Assembly: GCA_951828515.1 (NCBI GenBank)
Contig: OX639992.1
Coordinates: 62,001-126,000, forward strand
DNA: 64,000 nt
From: an uncultured Poribacteria bacterium
Lineage (GTDB): Bacteria; Poribacteria; WGA-4E; WGA-3G
Direction: 5' to 3'
Position 1 is the first letter of the stretch. Each line of letters starts with the position of its first letter. A model generated the notes under the pieces. It was not told the DNA's origin, did no database searches, and worked only from the letters and a program-made list of their open reading frames with translations. A program made the position numbers and the translations under genes. Positions 51,765 to 62,125 of this stretch are shown piece by piece.

Positions 51765-51858
51765 CACCTACCACAGCCTGACGATAACACAACACCCCTT
51801 TCCATCGCTGATGGACTTCCTAACCCGATCACCCAAAACTTCTACATCATAACCTCTA

Positions 51859-51939
51859 CCATCGCTGGCGAGGTTTCCGGGGAAACCCCGAAGCAAAACA
51901 CCTCGCCCGTAATGCCCAAATATTGTAGATTTCACTATA
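51859..51939. repeat. Degenerate TATAGTAAA-type element
   Basis: Only the right end (tgtagatttcactata) and an expanded core (ctggcgaggtttccgggg then cacctcgcc) remain. It is followed by a diverged ttatgcaccctttcttgc repeat to 52050. No gene is seen between 51765 and 52124. Confidence 0.55.
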
Positions 51940-52124
51940 ATTTCAAGCAATTCTCCTATTTTTTTGATAAAAATGCAGATTTTTCGCTTTATGCACCCTT
52001 TCTTGCTCAAGGCGGTATCATTAATTATAAAAGGGGATCATACACCACTTCACGGAAAATGGTTTCAAAAGAACCCAATCCTCTGAGCGGCGCACGAAAG
52101 GGCATCCCTACCGTAATATAGCGT

Positions 52125-52241
52125 TATAGTGAAGCCCATAATTACCTATACACCAACGGAGGACGAGGTTAGAAACCTCGCCAGCGAAGGAGAGGTGTGT
52201 TGTGTTCCCAGAGTGTTCACATATTTTCTGGCTTCACTATA
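52125..52241. repeat. TATAGTAAA-type miniature element, copy 5
   Basis: Inverted ends tatagtgaagccc and ggcttcactata. The central hairpin is GACGAGGTT / AACCTCGCC-like. Its right end touches the ribosome-binding site (aaaggag) of the next gene. Confidence 0.8.
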
Positions 52242-52255
52242 AAGGAGAAATCACC

Positions 52256-53668
52256 ATGTTAATGACGTTGATTAAAAAAGAGATGATGCATCATATCCTG
52301 AGTGTCCGGTTCATCGCGCTTCTTCTGATGTGTCTTTTGCTCGTCCCGCTCACACTCTCTATCAATCATCGGAACTATCGCCAAAATCTTGTTGACTATC
52401 AGGAAGCTGTTAAACTGGCGAACATTGAAGAAACGACAGTAAACTTGAAGATGCCATTGGAACCAGACTTGGAGGTCTCCAAGCTCATCCTCAAACCAAC
52501 ACCGCTGAGCGTTTTCGCAAATGGATTAGCTGACGCCCTGCCAAGTTATCTTGGAATAACCCGCAATGGCGTTACACAGGGTCCACCCGCCCTGGTCTCG
52601 GCATCCCTCTCCTATCTGTTAGGGCACCTCGACTTTCTATTTATCGTCGGAACGGTTTTCAGTCTGTTGGCACTTCTGTTTACGTTTGATGCCGTTGCCG
52701 GGGAACGAGAAGCGGGCACTCTTCGGATCACCTTATCAAATTCCCTTCCGCGCGATGTCTTCCTCTGGAGCAAGTTGATTGGCGGATACCTTGTGTTCGT
52801 AGTTCCATTCTTGATCTCGCTTCTATTCGGTTTACTTGTGCTCGTCTGGCAAGGATTTCCCCTCGGGGAACCCGATATTTTTCCACGAGTGCTCATGCTA
52901 ACTTTTGCTTCACTACTCTACATTGCAGTGTTTTTTGCGATCGGAACGGTGATCTCTACCTACTTAGATAACTCTAAGACGGCACTCATCTTCGCCTTCA
53001 CGGTCTGGGTGTTCGCAGTGCTGATCACACCACGCGTTGGTTTCCTCGCAGCGAAGATCATTGCTCCAACACGGACCTCACAGAGCATCTATATGGCAAA
53101 GAAAGCCATGCGGGATGATTTCAATGCTGAACTTGACAAGCAAAAAATGAAATTCATCATGGAGGTGCCCCCAGATAAGAACGGTGCTCGCCATATAGGT
53201 GGGGAGATTGCGGAAAAAATTGAGGAACGCATGAAACCTCTGGAAGAAGAACAGCGATCAAAATTTCAGGATCAATCTAACGAACTTGACCGGAACTACC
53301 AACGTGAAACAGAACAACAAGAACAGATGGGTGAGACCCTCTCCCGAATATCACCTACCTCTTCGCTCATCTATCTCGCTACAAATTTAACACAGACGGG
53401 AAAGGGGACAAGAAGCAACTACTCTCAAGCAGGTGATCGCTATCATGACATGCTCCATACAGATGTGTTCAGTAAAATTAGGGATCATGTCACTGCAAGA
53501 ATAATTAGACCAGAGGATACTGTCACAATCACGCAACCTCCTCGCGTGGAAATCGCAACCTTAGATGAGACCTTCCGTGAATCGGTGGTGGACGTGCTAC
53601 TTCTCTGTTTCTTCGCAGTCGTGCTGACTACAGTAGCGTTTCTGAAATTCTTCCGATCCGATATTTGA
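52256..53668 (+). CDS. ABC-2 type permease with large extracytoplasmic domain
   Basis: A 470-residue membrane protein. TM1 is near residues 16-36, a soluble domain of about 90 residues follows, then TMs from 118 with the coupling motif TFDAVAGEREAGTLRITLSN, further TMs, a second long charged loop (about 265-425, MKPLEEEQRSKFQDQSNELD) and a last TM at the C-terminus. The GERE-x-GTL motif marks NatB/ABC-2 (DUF3526-type) permeases. No ATPase gene is adjacent. The ATG follows aaaggag at the edge of a miniature element. Function unknown; two relatives are at 58792 and 60317. Confidence 0.8.
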   Translation: MLMTLIKKEMMHHILSVRFIALLLMCLLLVPLTLSINHRNYRQNLVDYQEAVKLANIEETTVNLKMPLEPDLEVSKLILKPTPLSVFANGLADALPSYLGITRNGVTQGPPALVSASLSYLLGHLDFLFIVGTVFSLLALLFTFDAVAGEREAGTLRITLSNSLPRDVFLWSKLIGGYLVFVVPFLISLLFGLLVLVWQGFPLGEPDIFPRVLMLTFASLLYIAVFFAIGTVISTYLDNSKTALIFAFTVWVFAVLITPRVGFLAAKIIAPTRTSQSIYMAKKAMRDDFNAELDKQKMKFIMEVPPDKNGARHIGGEIAEKIEERMKPLEEEQRSKFQDQSNELDRNYQRETEQQEQMGETLSRISPTSSLIYLATNLTQTGKGTRSNYSQAGDRYHDMLHTDVFSKIRDHVTARIIRPEDTVTITQPPRVEIATLDETFRESVVDVLLLCFFAVVLTTVAFLKFFRSDI

Positions 53669-53697
53669 TACGAAGCACTTACGACACGGTGTAATAA

Positions 53698-53855
53698 TAA
53701 CCTAAGTTGCCACCTATTTATGAACATAGCACTCCGCTGGAGTGCAAGAGGTTGAACACACGATTTTCTATAGACATACCACCCCTTTGGGGTGAAGAAA
53801 GGTGCTGAAAAGGGCTCTTCAAACATGCAAAACCCATTAGTAGCAACTTGGGTAA
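53698..53855. repeat. AAGTTGCCACCTA-type miniature element, copy 1
   Basis: Ends taacctaagttgccacctat and gtagcaacttgggtaa form imperfect inverted repeats. Inside are two small hairpins, GCACTCC / GGAGTGC and CACCCC / GGGGTG, each after acata. The other copy is at 55219-55374. Confidence 0.75.
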
Positions 53856-53967
53856 TAATAGCCGAATTGCCGGCAACGTTTAAAACGCGTCTTTAAAATA
53901 CAGACGCATACTGTCAAAGGTTAAATTTCAAACATGAGGCAACATAACGCCTCTGAAGGAGAAAAAA

Positions 53968-54903
53968 ATGAAAAGCATTTTTCACGGGAGAAAAGCTCTG
54001 GCAAGGCTTTCACTCTTCGCAACTTTAGGACTCGCCATTTTTTGGGGTGTCTCTATCTATCTATCTGCATACGGTCATGAGGTTGGATCGCCGAATATGC
54101 AGTTACGTGAACACATTGAACTCGACTCAGAAGCACCGTTCGTGTATAAAAAGTATACCGGTCCCCAAAACGCGCAGGAATTGATGAAAGCGTTGGATGC
54201 GGATTACAATAAAAGCCTGGCAAAGACCAGCGTGAGTGTATCCGGTAAGTTCACTGCAAAAACCACGAGTGCTGGTAAGGTCACAGGTGCCAAAACCACG
54301 ACTTATAGTAGCGACCTCACACTCAGTGAGATAGATGCGAGGTATCCACGGGCGGAATGGCTTCAGCTGCTTTTGGATAAAGGCATCACTATAGATGATT
54401 CCTTCAAGTACGCGTCCATGTTGTCAAAGCGTTACACTTTGGCACTCTTGGAAGACAATCCAGATCTGCAGCAGTCAGGGTTTCTCGGTATTCCACCAAC
54501 GGATGATTGGGAAACTTATAAAGCCGCTTATATTGATAAGTTGGTAAACGATCACGCCAAGATCCAAGAAGCTACAGAACAGATTGCACGCGGTAAGAAG
54601 GCAGTTGAACGTGCGAAAGCGCAGATTGAACAGAATGAAGAGCACGCCAAACTTGCTATCGAACGCAGTAAGGAAGCAGTTGAACGTGCCAAGACTCAGA
54701 TTCAACACAGCAAAGAGCAAATTGAACGCGCCATGGCTCAACTCGAACGTAGCATGGAACAACTCAAAAGTGCTCAGAAAGCGTTGAATTCACAACAACT
54801 CTTACACATCAAGAAGCAGGTTGGGGGCATACAAGAGACCTTAAGTGCCCCCCAAAAACCGACACCTCCACAGGAACCGATTCCTCCGCAGGGGTCAAAC
54901 TAA
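53968..54903 (+). CDS. Membrane-anchored coiled-coil protein
   Basis: A 311-residue protein. A membrane segment spans about residues 13-33 (RLSLFATLGLAIFWGVSIYL). The extracytoplasmic part has a helical region (TLSEIDARYPRAEWLQLLLD) and from about 206 a long coiled coil made of seven-residue steps such as ERAKAQI, ERAKTQI, ERAMAQL, ERSMEQL. The tail is Pro-rich (PTPPQEPIPPQ). GAAGGAG precedes the ATG. The gene lies between two miniature elements and upstream of the second sigma-propeller gene. Role unknown; a spacer or scaffold in the envelope is a guess. Confidence 0.75.
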   Translation: MKSIFHGRKALARLSLFATLGLAIFWGVSIYLSAYGHEVGSPNMQLREHIELDSEAPFVYKKYTGPQNAQELMKALDADYNKSLAKTSVSVSGKFTAKTTSAGKVTGAKTTTYSSDLTLSEIDARYPRAEWLQLLLDKGITIDDSFKYASMLSKRYTLALLEDNPDLQQSGFLGIPPTDDWETYKAAYIDKLVNDHAKIQEATEQIARGKKAVERAKAQIEQNEEHAKLAIERSKEAVERAKTQIQHSKEQIERAMAQLERSMEQLKSAQKALNSQQLLHIKKQVGGIQETLSAPQKPTPPQEPIPPQGSN

Positions 54904-55218
54904 AATATGTATCTCGTCGATACTGCGAGGCTTACACACTGTACACTTCTCCGGATGCTGTCTAAGCAAACAACAGAAGTGCGGCATTCGCGTAAGCCTT
55001 TAAAAACCCAGGTTTTTCTTATTTTTTCTTGGATTATGCACCTTTTTGTCTCAAAATCGTATCTTTAATTATAGAAGGGCAATGCAATGTTCCAAATTTA
55101 AGGGTTTGAGTTTTACTATTAAGTCTGGTATACTCCGTACGAAGAACCAAAAAAACAGCCTCGTGTGGACGTAATGACTAACGGGTGTATGGTCGATATA
55201 GCGAGACTTTTTCTATAT

Positions 55219-55374
55219 TAACCCAAGTTGCCAGTTGTTTATCTACATAGCACTCCGCTGGAGTGCGGGAACAAGAAAGCTCCTTTTCTATAGACATAGC
55301 ACCCCTACGGGGTGGCGAAAGAGATTGCAAACTTGTTTAAACATCTATAATTCATTAGGTAGCAACTTGGGTTA
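55219..55374. repeat. AAGTTGCCACCTA-type miniature element, copy 2
   Basis: Ends ttaacccaagttgccagttg and ggtagcaacttgggtt. The internal CACTCC / GGAGTG and CACCCC / GGGGTG hairpins are conserved. It lies about 65 bases before the second sigma-propeller gene. The preceding 54904-55218 holds only a ttatgcacctttttgtc repeat. Confidence 0.75.
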
Positions 55375-55440
55375 TATTACCACTATGTCTGTCCACAACC
55401 AGCGGAGTATCATCGTAATCGCTAATCATGGAGTCTTCTA

Positions 55441-58437
55441 ATGGAAACAAAAAACGATGTTCAACTGATTCGTAGGATCTTGTCCGGCGATGACGCGGCA
55501 TTTAATGCCTTAGTCCGAAAGCACCAAAAGGGTATTCACGCCCTGGCGTGGCGAAAAGTTGGCGATTTTCACATCGCTGAAGAGATTGTCCAAGATACTT
55601 TCCTCCAAGTCTACAAGAATCTCGCGCAACTCAAGAACCCGAATCAGTTTTCCGGATGGATGTATGTCATCGCCAGCCGACTCTGCCTTAAATGGCTTCA
55701 AAAGAACAAGAACACATCTGCGATGCACTCATTGGAGGACACACCTGTGGCAGAAATCGAAGAATCCTCTTACACACATTACGTATCGGAACAACGGATG
55801 ACAGAGAGCACGGAGCGTCGTCAGGAACTCGTCAAAAAACTTCTGGCAAAGCTACCGGAGAGCGAGCGCACCGTGGTAACACTCTACTTTCTCGGAGAGA
55901 TGACAGCGAAAGAGATTGGGAAACTCTTAGGTGTGTCGGTGAACACGATTAAGAGTCGACTTCGCCGGGGACGGAAACGTTTACAGGAACAACAAGAGGA
56001 GCTCTTGGTTCGCGAAACACTCGGGAGCATCCCATTCCCTGCCCACGTGACGGAGCGTATCATGGAACAAGTGGCTAACATGCAACCGACCCCGGCTCCG
56101 GTTGGAAAGCCATTGGTGCCATGGATGGCTTTCGGTACGGCTGTGGTTTTTGTTATCTTGATGCTCGGCATGAGCGATCAGTATCTTTCCAGATTTCAGA
56201 AGCCGTATAGTTTCGAGGCGGAATCTGAACCCACAATTGAAATTGTCGATGCCCCTATTGTCCTTGATATTGTATCAAAGCCATCTATACGCAATCAGTT
56301 CGGACGGGCTGCCACCCCGGGTAAACGCAATAGTGCTGGTATTCAGGTCTCTGAATCAGTTATGAGATCCAGTGCACTGGAGGATTCTCTTAGGTTTGGG
56401 ACTTCCTCGCAGTGGACGCAGGGAAATGCGCCGCCAGGGGGACGTATACAGGATATGTTCGCGACATCCGATGGAACTGTCTATGCTGTTGCGCCAACAG
56501 GAATGTACAGATCAGAGGTAGACGCAACTGCATGGACGCGCGTTAACGCAAGCGTTCCGATTGGCAATTCTCGAATGCCGATGGCAGAGCATAATGGAAG
56601 CCTTTATATCGCCTCTGTGGATGAAATACTTACGTCAGATGATCGCGGTGAAACGTGGAATACGCTGGGTCCCCGCCCAAAAGGACACACAGTTGGACTC
56701 ATCATCACGGATGAGACGCAAGCACGTTCTACGATGTATCTGGCACTTAGAGATGAAGGGGTTTTCCGATCCACAGATGGCGGAACACACTGGCATCCGC
56801 TTAACGATGGATTGACAGGCAAAACAATTTCCACAATGGCTGCTATAGGAGAAACAGTATTTACGGGGACAGGAAGGGGTCTCTACCGTCTCGATTCAGG
56901 TATGTGGGCAAAGTTGCCGGTGGAAACATCAAGAGCCGTCTATTCTTTGGCAGTGTCCGAGAATAATCTCTATGTTGGAACCGGTCCCGATCTGTTGGGA
57001 TTCACGCCGATAAAAACAGGGCAGGTGGTGCCAAAAGCCGAGTCGCATGTACTTAAGCTTTTCCATTCGGTTGACTTGGGAGCGTCTTGGACTGAAATAA
57101 CACCGAGTTATCAATCTGATAATCATGGGATACCCTCTGGCATAACAGTTTTGGCTGCCGGTGAAACGCTCTTCACGTCAAGTGTCAAACACCAATATCG
57201 TTCAACAGATGGTGGACACACCTGGACAGAACTGTCAGGAGACACGAATATGATCATGATCAATAGTCTTCCAGCTGTGGCGGCGAACGAGAGGACATTT
57301 TACAGAACGGGCCCATACGGCATTTTTCGGACAACGGATGGGGGTAAGTCATGGGTTCTATTTGTAGATGGGATGGCAGGCACACGCCTAAAGGATATGG
57401 TTGTCCTCAACAACAGATTCTACGCGCATACAGGTTATGAGGTTTATCAATCAACCGACGAAGGTGTTTCGTGGGAAAAACTTGTGATTGACGGGGGCTT
57501 TTCGGTGGAATCTACTAATTTTGAATGGTCAGAAAAAGATAAGAACGAGGTTCGCGTCCATATCTTTTTTTATTCAAAACTGATAGTGGATGGCAATTGC
57601 CTTTATTTTCTTACACGTGAAGACAACAACCTGAAAATTTTTCGCTTATCTACAGATGGCAATACACTCAGTCTCGTTCAAGGCATACCTACCTTCGATG
57701 ATAAAGCATTAGCCCCCGAATTGTGGATAAGTGGCACGGGGACAAAGCCAACGCACGCATCCGATAGCTCGAAAAAAGACAATGAGCCAATCACTACATC
57801 TTTTGTGCCTGGAGGTGTGGACATCAAAACGGTTGCAGTCAGTAGTGATGTATTCTACGTGGAATACAAACACAGTCTTTTCAAATGGAGACTTGGAGAT
57901 CCAGAGTGGATAAATACTGGATTGATAGATACGAGTCACATGTCCGATGGTAATTCCAGAAAGGGACTCAAGATAGCGGTTTCGGGAGAAACTGTCTATG
58001 TAGGCAAGCGAGATGGTAAATTATTTCAGTCACTTGATGGCGGGAACAGTTGGAGAGACATCACACCAAACCTGCCTCTTGGCTTTACCTGCTTCAATGA
58101 GATAGCGTTTGCAGGAACGACCGTCTATGTGTCAACAGATGTGGGAGTCTTGAGTTCACAAACCGGCGAACACTGGAGCGTGCTAACCAATAGCGTGAGA
58201 GCACACACTATCATAGACAGATTTGCAGTAGAGGGCACGAAAGTTTATGGTATCGGCGATACAGGAATCTATCATTTGGACGCTCGTCGTCAATGGAAAC
58301 AGGTTGCTTCAGAAGTGCCAGATGAAATCAATGCGCTCGCCATCGCTAACAATAAGCTTTATAGTGCTACTGAAGATCGGGGGATATTGCACATCACTAT
58401 TGATGAAGAATCTTACAACGAATTATCTCACAAATAG
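55441..58437 (+). CDS. Second membrane-tethered ECF sigma factor-propeller chimera
   Basis: A 998-residue paralogue of 42206-45151. Sigma regions: 8-86 (DFHIAEEIVQDTFLQVYKNL, FSGWMYVIASRLCLKWLQ) and 132-182 (LPESERTVVTLYFLGEMTAK, VSVNTIKSRLRRGRKRLQ). One membrane segment lies at about 226-244. The propeller starts near residue 330 with Asp boxes such as SDDRGETW, STDGGTHW, SVDLGASW, STDGGHTW, TTDGGKSW, STDEGVSW, SLDGGNSW. Just after the membrane both chimeras share RFQKPY and DAPIVLD. A weak GGAG lies upstream. No peptidase is adjacent; ABC-2 permease genes follow. Confidence 0.88.
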   Translation: METKNDVQLIRRILSGDDAAFNALVRKHQKGIHALAWRKVGDFHIAEEIVQDTFLQVYKNLAQLKNPNQFSGWMYVIASRLCLKWLQKNKNTSAMHSLEDTPVAEIEESSYTHYVSEQRMTESTERRQELVKKLLAKLPESERTVVTLYFLGEMTAKEIGKLLGVSVNTIKSRLRRGRKRLQEQQEELLVRETLGSIPFPAHVTERIMEQVANMQPTPAPVGKPLVPWMAFGTAVVFVILMLGMSDQYLSRFQKPYSFEAESEPTIEIVDAPIVLDIVSKPSIRNQFGRAATPGKRNSAGIQVSESVMRSSALEDSLRFGTSSQWTQGNAPPGGRIQDMFATSDGTVYAVAPTGMYRSEVDATAWTRVNASVPIGNSRMPMAEHNGSLYIASVDEILTSDDRGETWNTLGPRPKGHTVGLIITDETQARSTMYLALRDEGVFRSTDGGTHWHPLNDGLTGKTISTMAAIGETVFTGTGRGLYRLDSGMWAKLPVETSRAVYSLAVSENNLYVGTGPDLLGFTPIKTGQVVPKAESHVLKLFHSVDLGASWTEITPSYQSDNHGIPSGITVLAAGETLFTSSVKHQYRSTDGGHTWTELSGDTNMIMINSLPAVAANERTFYRTGPYGIFRTTDGGKSWVLFVDGMAGTRLKDMVVLNNRFYAHTGYEVYQSTDEGVSWEKLVIDGGFSVESTNFEWSEKDKNEVRVHIFFYSKLIVDGNCLYFLTREDNNLKIFRLSTDGNTLSLVQGIPTFDDKALAPELWISGTGTKPTHASDSSKKDNEPITTSFVPGGVDIKTVAVSSDVFYVEYKHSLFKWRLGDPEWINTGLIDTSHMSDGNSRKGLKIAVSGETVYVGKRDGKLFQSLDGGNSWRDITPNLPLGFTCFNEIAFAGTTVYVSTDVGVLSSQTGEHWSVLTNSVRAHTIIDRFAVEGTKVYGIGDTGIYHLDARRQWKQVASEVPDEINALAIANNKLYSATEDRGILHITIDEESYNELSHK

Positions 58438-58791
58438 GACCCGCACAACTTCTTATCATAAAAGAGTACATTTCACCGGAAAAGCACCAGACGAAACTGA
58501 TCTTCTCGATGCCACACCCGACAGCGAAACCGATAAGTGTTGAGAAGGTTTGCGACCATCGCGGTATTTATTGGTATCACCCACGTAAACTTACGCAAGG
58601 ACTTTGAATCACATATCTACAATCGCAAATCAGGGGATAGCGATTTTCTACGAGTTCCACAGAAACACAAACTCGCAGAATATTACCACTCTTTTCAACA
58701 AGATAACACTTTGCCCTTTGATAAGGCTGCTTGAATACTATAATATTGTCCAAACTTTTTTTAGTATCTTATACGTATTGAGATATAATTA
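58438..58791. other. Gap after the second chimera
   Basis: No convincing gene; short frames here (for example from 58537) lack ribosome-binding sites and family resemblance. A possible promoter TTGTCC - 18 bases - TATACG lies at 58746-58775, before the next permease gene. Confidence 0.5.
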
Positions 58792-60293
58792 ATGCTAACG
58801 ACCCTCATCCGGCAAGAACTCCTGAGTTATCTGATGACCTTCCGGTTCGCCGCCGCCGTCTTTATTATGTTATTGCTGGTTGTCACCAATACCAACGTAC
58901 TCCTCGAAGACTACGAGCAGCGACTCGCAGGCTACAATACGGCTGTGAAAACACACCAACAGCTCCTACGCACATCAAAAACCTATTCAGACGATGTATT
59001 GGTTGTTAACCGCCCCCCAACCCTTTAAGTATTTTCAACGTCGGTCTGGATAAACGGATCGGGAACCTCGTTGAGATATCTATCGACTTTGTTCCGACCC
59101 TCTGGGATGCCCATACACACGGCGGAGATAATCCGTTTCTCAATGTTTTCACATCCATGGATCTCGTCTTTATCTTTGAAGTCGTTCTTAGCCTCATCGC
59201 ATTCATGTTTGCCTACGATGCCATCGCAGGCGAACGTGAGCAGGGAACCTTACGTTTGCTCCTGACACATCCACTTCGGCGGGGGCATATCCTGATTGCA
59301 AAATACATCAGCGCAATGCTCTGCCTGCTCGTACCGCTCTTGCTGAGTCTACTTTTCGCACTGATTTTGCTAACCACCTCTCCCTCTTTTTCGCTGAGCA
59401 TACACGATTTTCTCTGCCTCGGCGGGATTATTCTCTCTTCCCTCGCCTATTTGTCGGTTTTCTACCTCATCGGCATGCTGATTTCCGCATCAACGCGCTC
59501 CACCAGCATCGCACTCATGCTCTCCATGTTCGTCTGGGGGTTTTTAGTTATAGCATACCCAAATATGATTCTTACCGCAATTGAAACCACGCCACCGGCA
59601 GGCACCGGGCTTTCCACTTACAATCAAATCAAACAGATATGGGAAGAATTTGACACGGAACGCAAGCAGTTTCTCATTGATGACAAAATGCCAGGCGAGG
59701 ATTGGACTTTTGACATCATGGGGCGCGGCTACAGTTTTCGTTCCAGTAAAGACAATTTATCAGCATTGCTGTATTACAACCAACTCGGATTATACTATGA
59801 GACGCTTCTCGACGAATCTCAACCCCAAGTGCCCCACGCCCAGAACTATTATCGCTTCGTGGGCAGACGCACACTCGACATCGCCAACAAAACATGGATC
59901 GTCCGCAAACCCGCTCTGGAGGTAATTTACGTCCAGCCAGCAACACTGGAGACATCCTGGTTAAAACTCTCGCCCGTTGGGATCTATGATACCGCAACAC
60001 AAGCCTGGGCAGGTACCGATATACGCGGAGTCCGGGACTTTTTTGATGCCGCTCGACGCTACCGACAGATTGTCACCGACTACTTCTACGATACCGATGC
60101 CTTTGGATCCCGACAATGGTTCTCCGCAGACAAGGGAGCGGCGGATTGGACCAGACTACCCCAGTTCTCTTTTCAAAGAAACGATGTCGGGGTAAATGCA
60201 AAACGCGCACTACCGAACCTCTTTCTACTGCTAATGATTAACGCTGTTCTGTTCACAATAACTTTTCTGGTTTTCCTCAAAATCGAGGTATAA
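58792..60293 (+). CDS. ABC-2 permease, frameshifted at a C6 run
   Basis: Two frames make one permease. Codons 1-78 give TM1 (FRFAAAVFIMLLLVVTNTNV) and end RPPTL-stop. The next frame, entered at a run of six C (59013-59018), continues PLSIFNVGLDKRIGNLVEIS and FMFAYDAIAGEREQGTLRLL through five TMs to LVFLKIEV. The join mirrors the intact paralogue at 52256-53668 (KPTPLSVFANGL). The 0 frame reads CGC CCC CCA, a possible slippery heptamer for -1 frameshifting; a sequencing error in a homopolymer or a true mutation is equally possible. No ATPase adjacent. Confidence 0.75.
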
Positions 60294-60316
60294 GCAACAC
60301 GAGGCATGAGAAAAAG

Positions 60317-61717
60317 ATGGTATGGCACATTGTAAAACGTGAATTCTATGATAATCTCAACAGCCTACGATTTTCACTGACAACCGGCTTGCTTTTGGCA
60401 TTGATGCTCACCAATGCACTCGGACATCTCAGTAACCATCCAAAGCGGTTACAGACCTATCGCAAGGCTGTCACGGAATCCTTGAGCGCATTAACCTCAC
60501 GGTCGGATCTATATGAACTGGCACAACAGGGCCCCGGAAATCTTTACAAAAAACCCGCCGTACTCTATTTCTGTGCCGATGGCGGTGAACCCTTCTTTCC
60601 CAACGTCGTTGATGCAGGACGTTTCTTTACCTACACCGAGGACCTTAAAGGCTTCTGGCAACTGGCATATCCAGATGCCCCCCTGAATCGAAAGAATCTG
60701 CGTCCGGACGTTAACAAAGTGGATTGGGCATTTATCATCGCTTACGTTTTAAGTCTCGTCGCCATTCTTTTCTCCTTTGATGCAATTTCGGGGGAACGCG
60801 AGCGAGGTACGCTACGCTTGATGTTGTCAAATTCCATCCCACGCTACACTATCCTGATCGGAAAGTTTTTCGGCGCATTCATCAGCATCAGCATCCCTTT
60901 CACACTTGCCGCATTGGTAAACCTTTTGCTGATTTCTACATCCCTTGATGTCCACCTCACTACCCAGGCGTGGGGACGTTTAGCGACCATCTTCTGTATC
61001 GCTCTCCTTTATACCTCGCTCTTTCTCGCGTTAGGGTTGCTCGTGTCGACACGCGCACAACGAAGTGCCGTCAGCCTTGTGATCCTTCTATTGACGTGGG
61101 TTACCTTTGTCGTTTTCATACCCAGCACCTCTGCCGCAATCGCAAGCAGATTTTCAAAACCCATGTCCTCCGATCAATTTTGGGAACAGAGGTCGCAGCT
61201 TCATGATGAACTCTCGAGTGAATACAGCGGTCAAATATGGGCAGATGAATCCTACAAAAGAACGCAGGCAAGGAGTGAATTTATCCTCAAGGACACCGCA
61301 CAGCAGGAGCAATGGCGGAAAACATATTTAACCCAACAGATCACACAGATCCAACGCGCTCGCACGCTAACCCGTATTTCACCCACTGCGATACTCCAGC
61401 ACCTTTTGGAAGCCTTCGCCGGGACCGGACTCCAACGGCATGTCCAATTCGTGGAGAATACGCAGCGTTACGCCGAGGTATACCGGCGATTCATTGTTGA
61501 TACTGATAGAGCCGACCCCCAGAGTCTCCATCTCATAGGGGTTCGGGAAGGGATTTCCAAGAAACCCGTTAGTCCAGAGGCGATACCGAAATTTGAAGAT
61601 ACGCTCAGTTTTGGTAGAGATCTCAACACAGCAACTGTAGATTTGCTACTGTTAGTTCTATATTTCTTGGTGCTTCTGTCTGGAGCGAATCTCGCGTTTG
61701 TAGGTGTTGAGGTATAA
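60317..61717 (+). CDS. ABC-2 type permease with large extracytoplasmic domain
   Basis: A 466-residue relative of 52256-53668 and the frameshifted gene, which ends 23 bases upstream; the two are probably co-transcribed. TM1 is near residues 19-38, a soluble domain of about 100 residues follows, then TMs with SFDAISGERERGTLRLMLSN (GERE-x-GTL motif), a second charged loop, and a C-terminal TM ending ANLAFVGVEV. As for the others, no ATPase is next to it. Function unknown. Confidence 0.8.
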   Translation: MVWHIVKREFYDNLNSLRFSLTTGLLLALMLTNALGHLSNHPKRLQTYRKAVTESLSALTSRSDLYELAQQGPGNLYKKPAVLYFCADGGEPFFPNVVDAGRFFTYTEDLKGFWQLAYPDAPLNRKNLRPDVNKVDWAFIIAYVLSLVAILFSFDAISGERERGTLRLMLSNSIPRYTILIGKFFGAFISISIPFTLAALVNLLLISTSLDVHLTTQAWGRLATIFCIALLYTSLFLALGLLVSTRAQRSAVSLVILLLTWVTFVVFIPSTSAAIASRFSKPMSSDQFWEQRSQLHDELSSEYSGQIWADESYKRTQARSEFILKDTAQQEQWRKTYLTQQITQIQRARTLTRISPTAILQHLLEAFAGTGLQRHVQFVENTQRYAEVYRRFIVDTDRADPQSLHLIGVREGISKKPVSPEAIPKFEDTLSFGRDLNTATVDLLLLVLYFLVLLSGANLAFVGVEV

Positions 61718-62125
61718 TACTAAGGTTCGGTGCTGCACACTTTAGAGTCAGTTAAGCATGACATATACCGCAATCATAAACCCAAGAACCGATCCATCTG
61801 AAATACATACAAAAACGACAGAACTTCCCTTAGATTTAATACGCTTGGAACACCAAACAGTTTTCAAAAAACAATTTGCAAACGGTATTGTATGTTTAGG
61901 CAGGTTTCGGGTTGGACGGGATCTGCCATGTCTGCGTACTGCAGGATCACTACGCCTATATTGTCTCCAATCGGCTGCGTCTGTTGTCCATGTGAACATC
62001 GTTTCTATGTTGATAGCGTATACGTATTTACAGAAAACTCTCACTGAAACTCCAAGAACTTGAGCAACTTAACGACTGTTTTCCAACTTTCTGGAAATGC
62101 TAAAACTTTTTTCAAACTCACGTAT
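61718..62125. other. Gap after the permease genes
   Basis: A frame of 101 codons from 61758 has no recognisable domain and no ribosome-binding site, so it was not called. One end of the ACGTGAGTTTGA family (tttcaaactcacgtatt) is at 62111. Confidence 0.4.

Noticed and set aside
61758-62063. 101-codon frame after the permeases
   Set aside because: No ribosome-binding site, no domain and mixed composition; treated as chance.
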